Source: Opitutaceae bacterium
GTDB lineage: Bacteria > Verrucomicrobiota > Verrucomicrobiia > Opitutales > Opitutaceae
Assembly: GCA_030648295.1 (NCBI GenBank)
Contig: JAUSID010000085.1
Location: 1 to 64,000, forward strand
Direction: 5' to 3'
Length of the DNA: 64,000 nt
The position numbers and the translations under genes were made by a program. This document shows, in pieces, positions 63,449 through 64,000 of the stretch. Numbering within the stretch: the stretch's first letter is position 1; the number at the start of each line of letters is the position of its first letter. Under the pieces are notes generated by a model. The model was not told the origin of the DNA, searched no databases, and saw only the letters and a list, made by a program, of their open reading frames with translations.

Positions 63449-63917
63449 TCCGGAACCCTTCCGTCCCAACCGGAAATCGCGTTTTGCGCCGGACGAGAAA
63501 GAACAACGGTTTCCTGGGAGCGCGGGCGTCCCGCCCGCAAAGATCGAGTGGCTGCGGCTTCCCCATTCGGCAGGCCTCTCGACAAGCTCGAGGCCTGTCG
63601 ACAAGCTCGAGGCCTGTCGCGGGGCAGCCGCAGATTCGGTAGGATTGGCGATCGGCATTTCTCTGCGGGCGAGCGCGCCCCACCATCACGGGCAGGTTTA
63701 CCCGCCTCTGGCGGCGCCGAAGGCGACCAGGGATGCCCGTGCCACTTCAATCCATGCGGGGCGAGACCCACCTTCGCCAAGGCTTCGGCGGGCAGGCCGC
63801 CCGCGCTCCCAGGTGACGCGCGCTCCCACGGAACGCCTGCCAGCAGCCCCCTGCATCAAAGCGCGCAGGCTGACCCTGGAATAATCCGCGGCGCGAGAGT
63901 GGCCCGGCCTGTCGTCG
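63449..63917. repeat. Intergenic region rich in repeats, with nested insert
   Basis: The gap contains a CTGGGAGCGCGGGCG palindrome at 63514-63540, a doubled TCGACAAGCTCGAGGCCTG unit near 63579-63617, and the second 36-nt double-hairpin element (63697-63732) placed in the loop of a CACGGGCA/TGCCCGTG hairpin. A GCGGGCAGGCCGCCCGCGCT palindrome lies near 63790. No gene seen. Confidence 0.6.
63697..63732. mobile_element. 36-nt double-hairpin insert, copy 2
   Basis: The sequence starts TTTACCCGCC and ends GACCAGGG, matching 20488-20523 at 35 of 36 positions. CACGGGCAGG precedes it and ATGCCCGTG follows. Without the insert, these would form the ordinary CACGGGCAGG ATGCCCGTG palindrome of the window. 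Confidence 0.6.
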
Positions 63918-64000
63918 TCATGATCCCGGCGCGTCGAGCATCAGCACCGCCGTCACCGGATGATCGAAATGCGTGTTGGCGTAGACGAATTCGCGCTGGG
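63918..64000 (-). CDS. Partial gene, C-terminal end of unrecognised protein
   Basis: Reading the minus strand from the window edge gives QREFVYANTHFDHPVTAVLM, then LDAPGS and a stop at 63918-63920. Codon third positions are GC-rich as in neighbours. YANTHFDHP resembles the NTHxDH motif of endonuclease/exonuclease/phosphatase enzymes, but the early stop does not suit that family. Only 26 residues are inside the window, so the product cannot be named. Confidence 0.35.
   Translation of the reverse strand, partial: QREFVYANTHFDHPVTAVLMLDAPGS

Noticed and set aside
63918-64000. Endonuclease/exonuclease/phosphatase assignment from the YANTHFDHP text
   Set aside because: The stop follows 17 residues later, unlike that family; only a fragment is visible, so no function is claimed.
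1-64000. tRNA and rRNA genes
   Set aside because: No cloverleaf or rRNA-like stretch was noticed by eye; a covariance-model search was not possible, so absence is provisional.

Overview
The window reads as a high-GC chromosome segment from a member of the Verrucomicrobia, most likely the family Opitutaceae. That rests on three things: the two large TonB-dependent receptors carry an N-terminal ELSPFTVNTS stretch that I associate with that family; the segment is crowded with formylglycine sulfatases and secreted Gfo/Idh/MocA oxidoreductases; and the intergenic spaces are packed with GC-rich palindromes. No rRNA, tRNA, CRISPR array, prophage or transposase gene was seen.

Layout. 1-13662: two paralogous TonB receptors (219-3290 and 10570-13662, minus strand) bracket a Gfo/Idh oxidoreductase, a GH5 glycosidase, a nucleoside-kinase-like gene lacking its P-loop, and a sulfatase. 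13923-20259: a DUF302 protein, two aldo/keto reductases, an AlkC-like repair protein, a ChaN lipoprotein and a TIM-barrel isomerase. 20791-29577 (plus strand): a Gfo/Idh oxidoreductase translationally coupled to a formylglycine-enzyme-like protein, a secreted mannonate-dehydratase-like enzyme, two sulfatases and a double NIPSNAP protein. 29629-33000: a polytopic membrane protein and an SDR-DUF2867 protein. 33331-36602: a three-gene operon of a flavoprotein, a stand-alone cyclic-nucleotide-binding protein and a cyclic-nucleotide-binding/D-lactate-dehydrogenase fusion. 36731-42798: TrpB2, an orphan sensor kinase, a repeat protein, a small unknown and a third Gfo/Idh. 43013-46693: a sulfatase, a sulfatase remnant cut by a small inverted-repeat element, and a secreted unknown. 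46857-49515: a copper-type TonB receptor and a CxxC protein behind an FNR-like box. 49893-63448: a TonB receptor, an esterase, four sulfatases, a secreted unknown and a fourth Gfo/Idh.

How it fits together. Most of the window looks like equipment for sulfated polysaccharide: TonB receptors for uptake, eight intact sulfatases, GH5, esterase and secreted oxidoreductases or isomerases for sugar processing. The glycosidase content is thin, so the polymer cannot be named. Regulation is hinted at by paired palindromes (arms GTCATC and GATGAC around five bases) upstream of both an aldo/keto reductase and a sulfatase 40 kb apart.

The most unusual items are the D-lactate dehydrogenase fused to a cyclic-nucleotide-type sensor domain, the shared paired operator, a 36-nt double-hairpin element nested in two unrelated repeats, and the kinase gene with its ATP-binding core cleanly missing. 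All functional statements come from reading the sequence; no database search was run.
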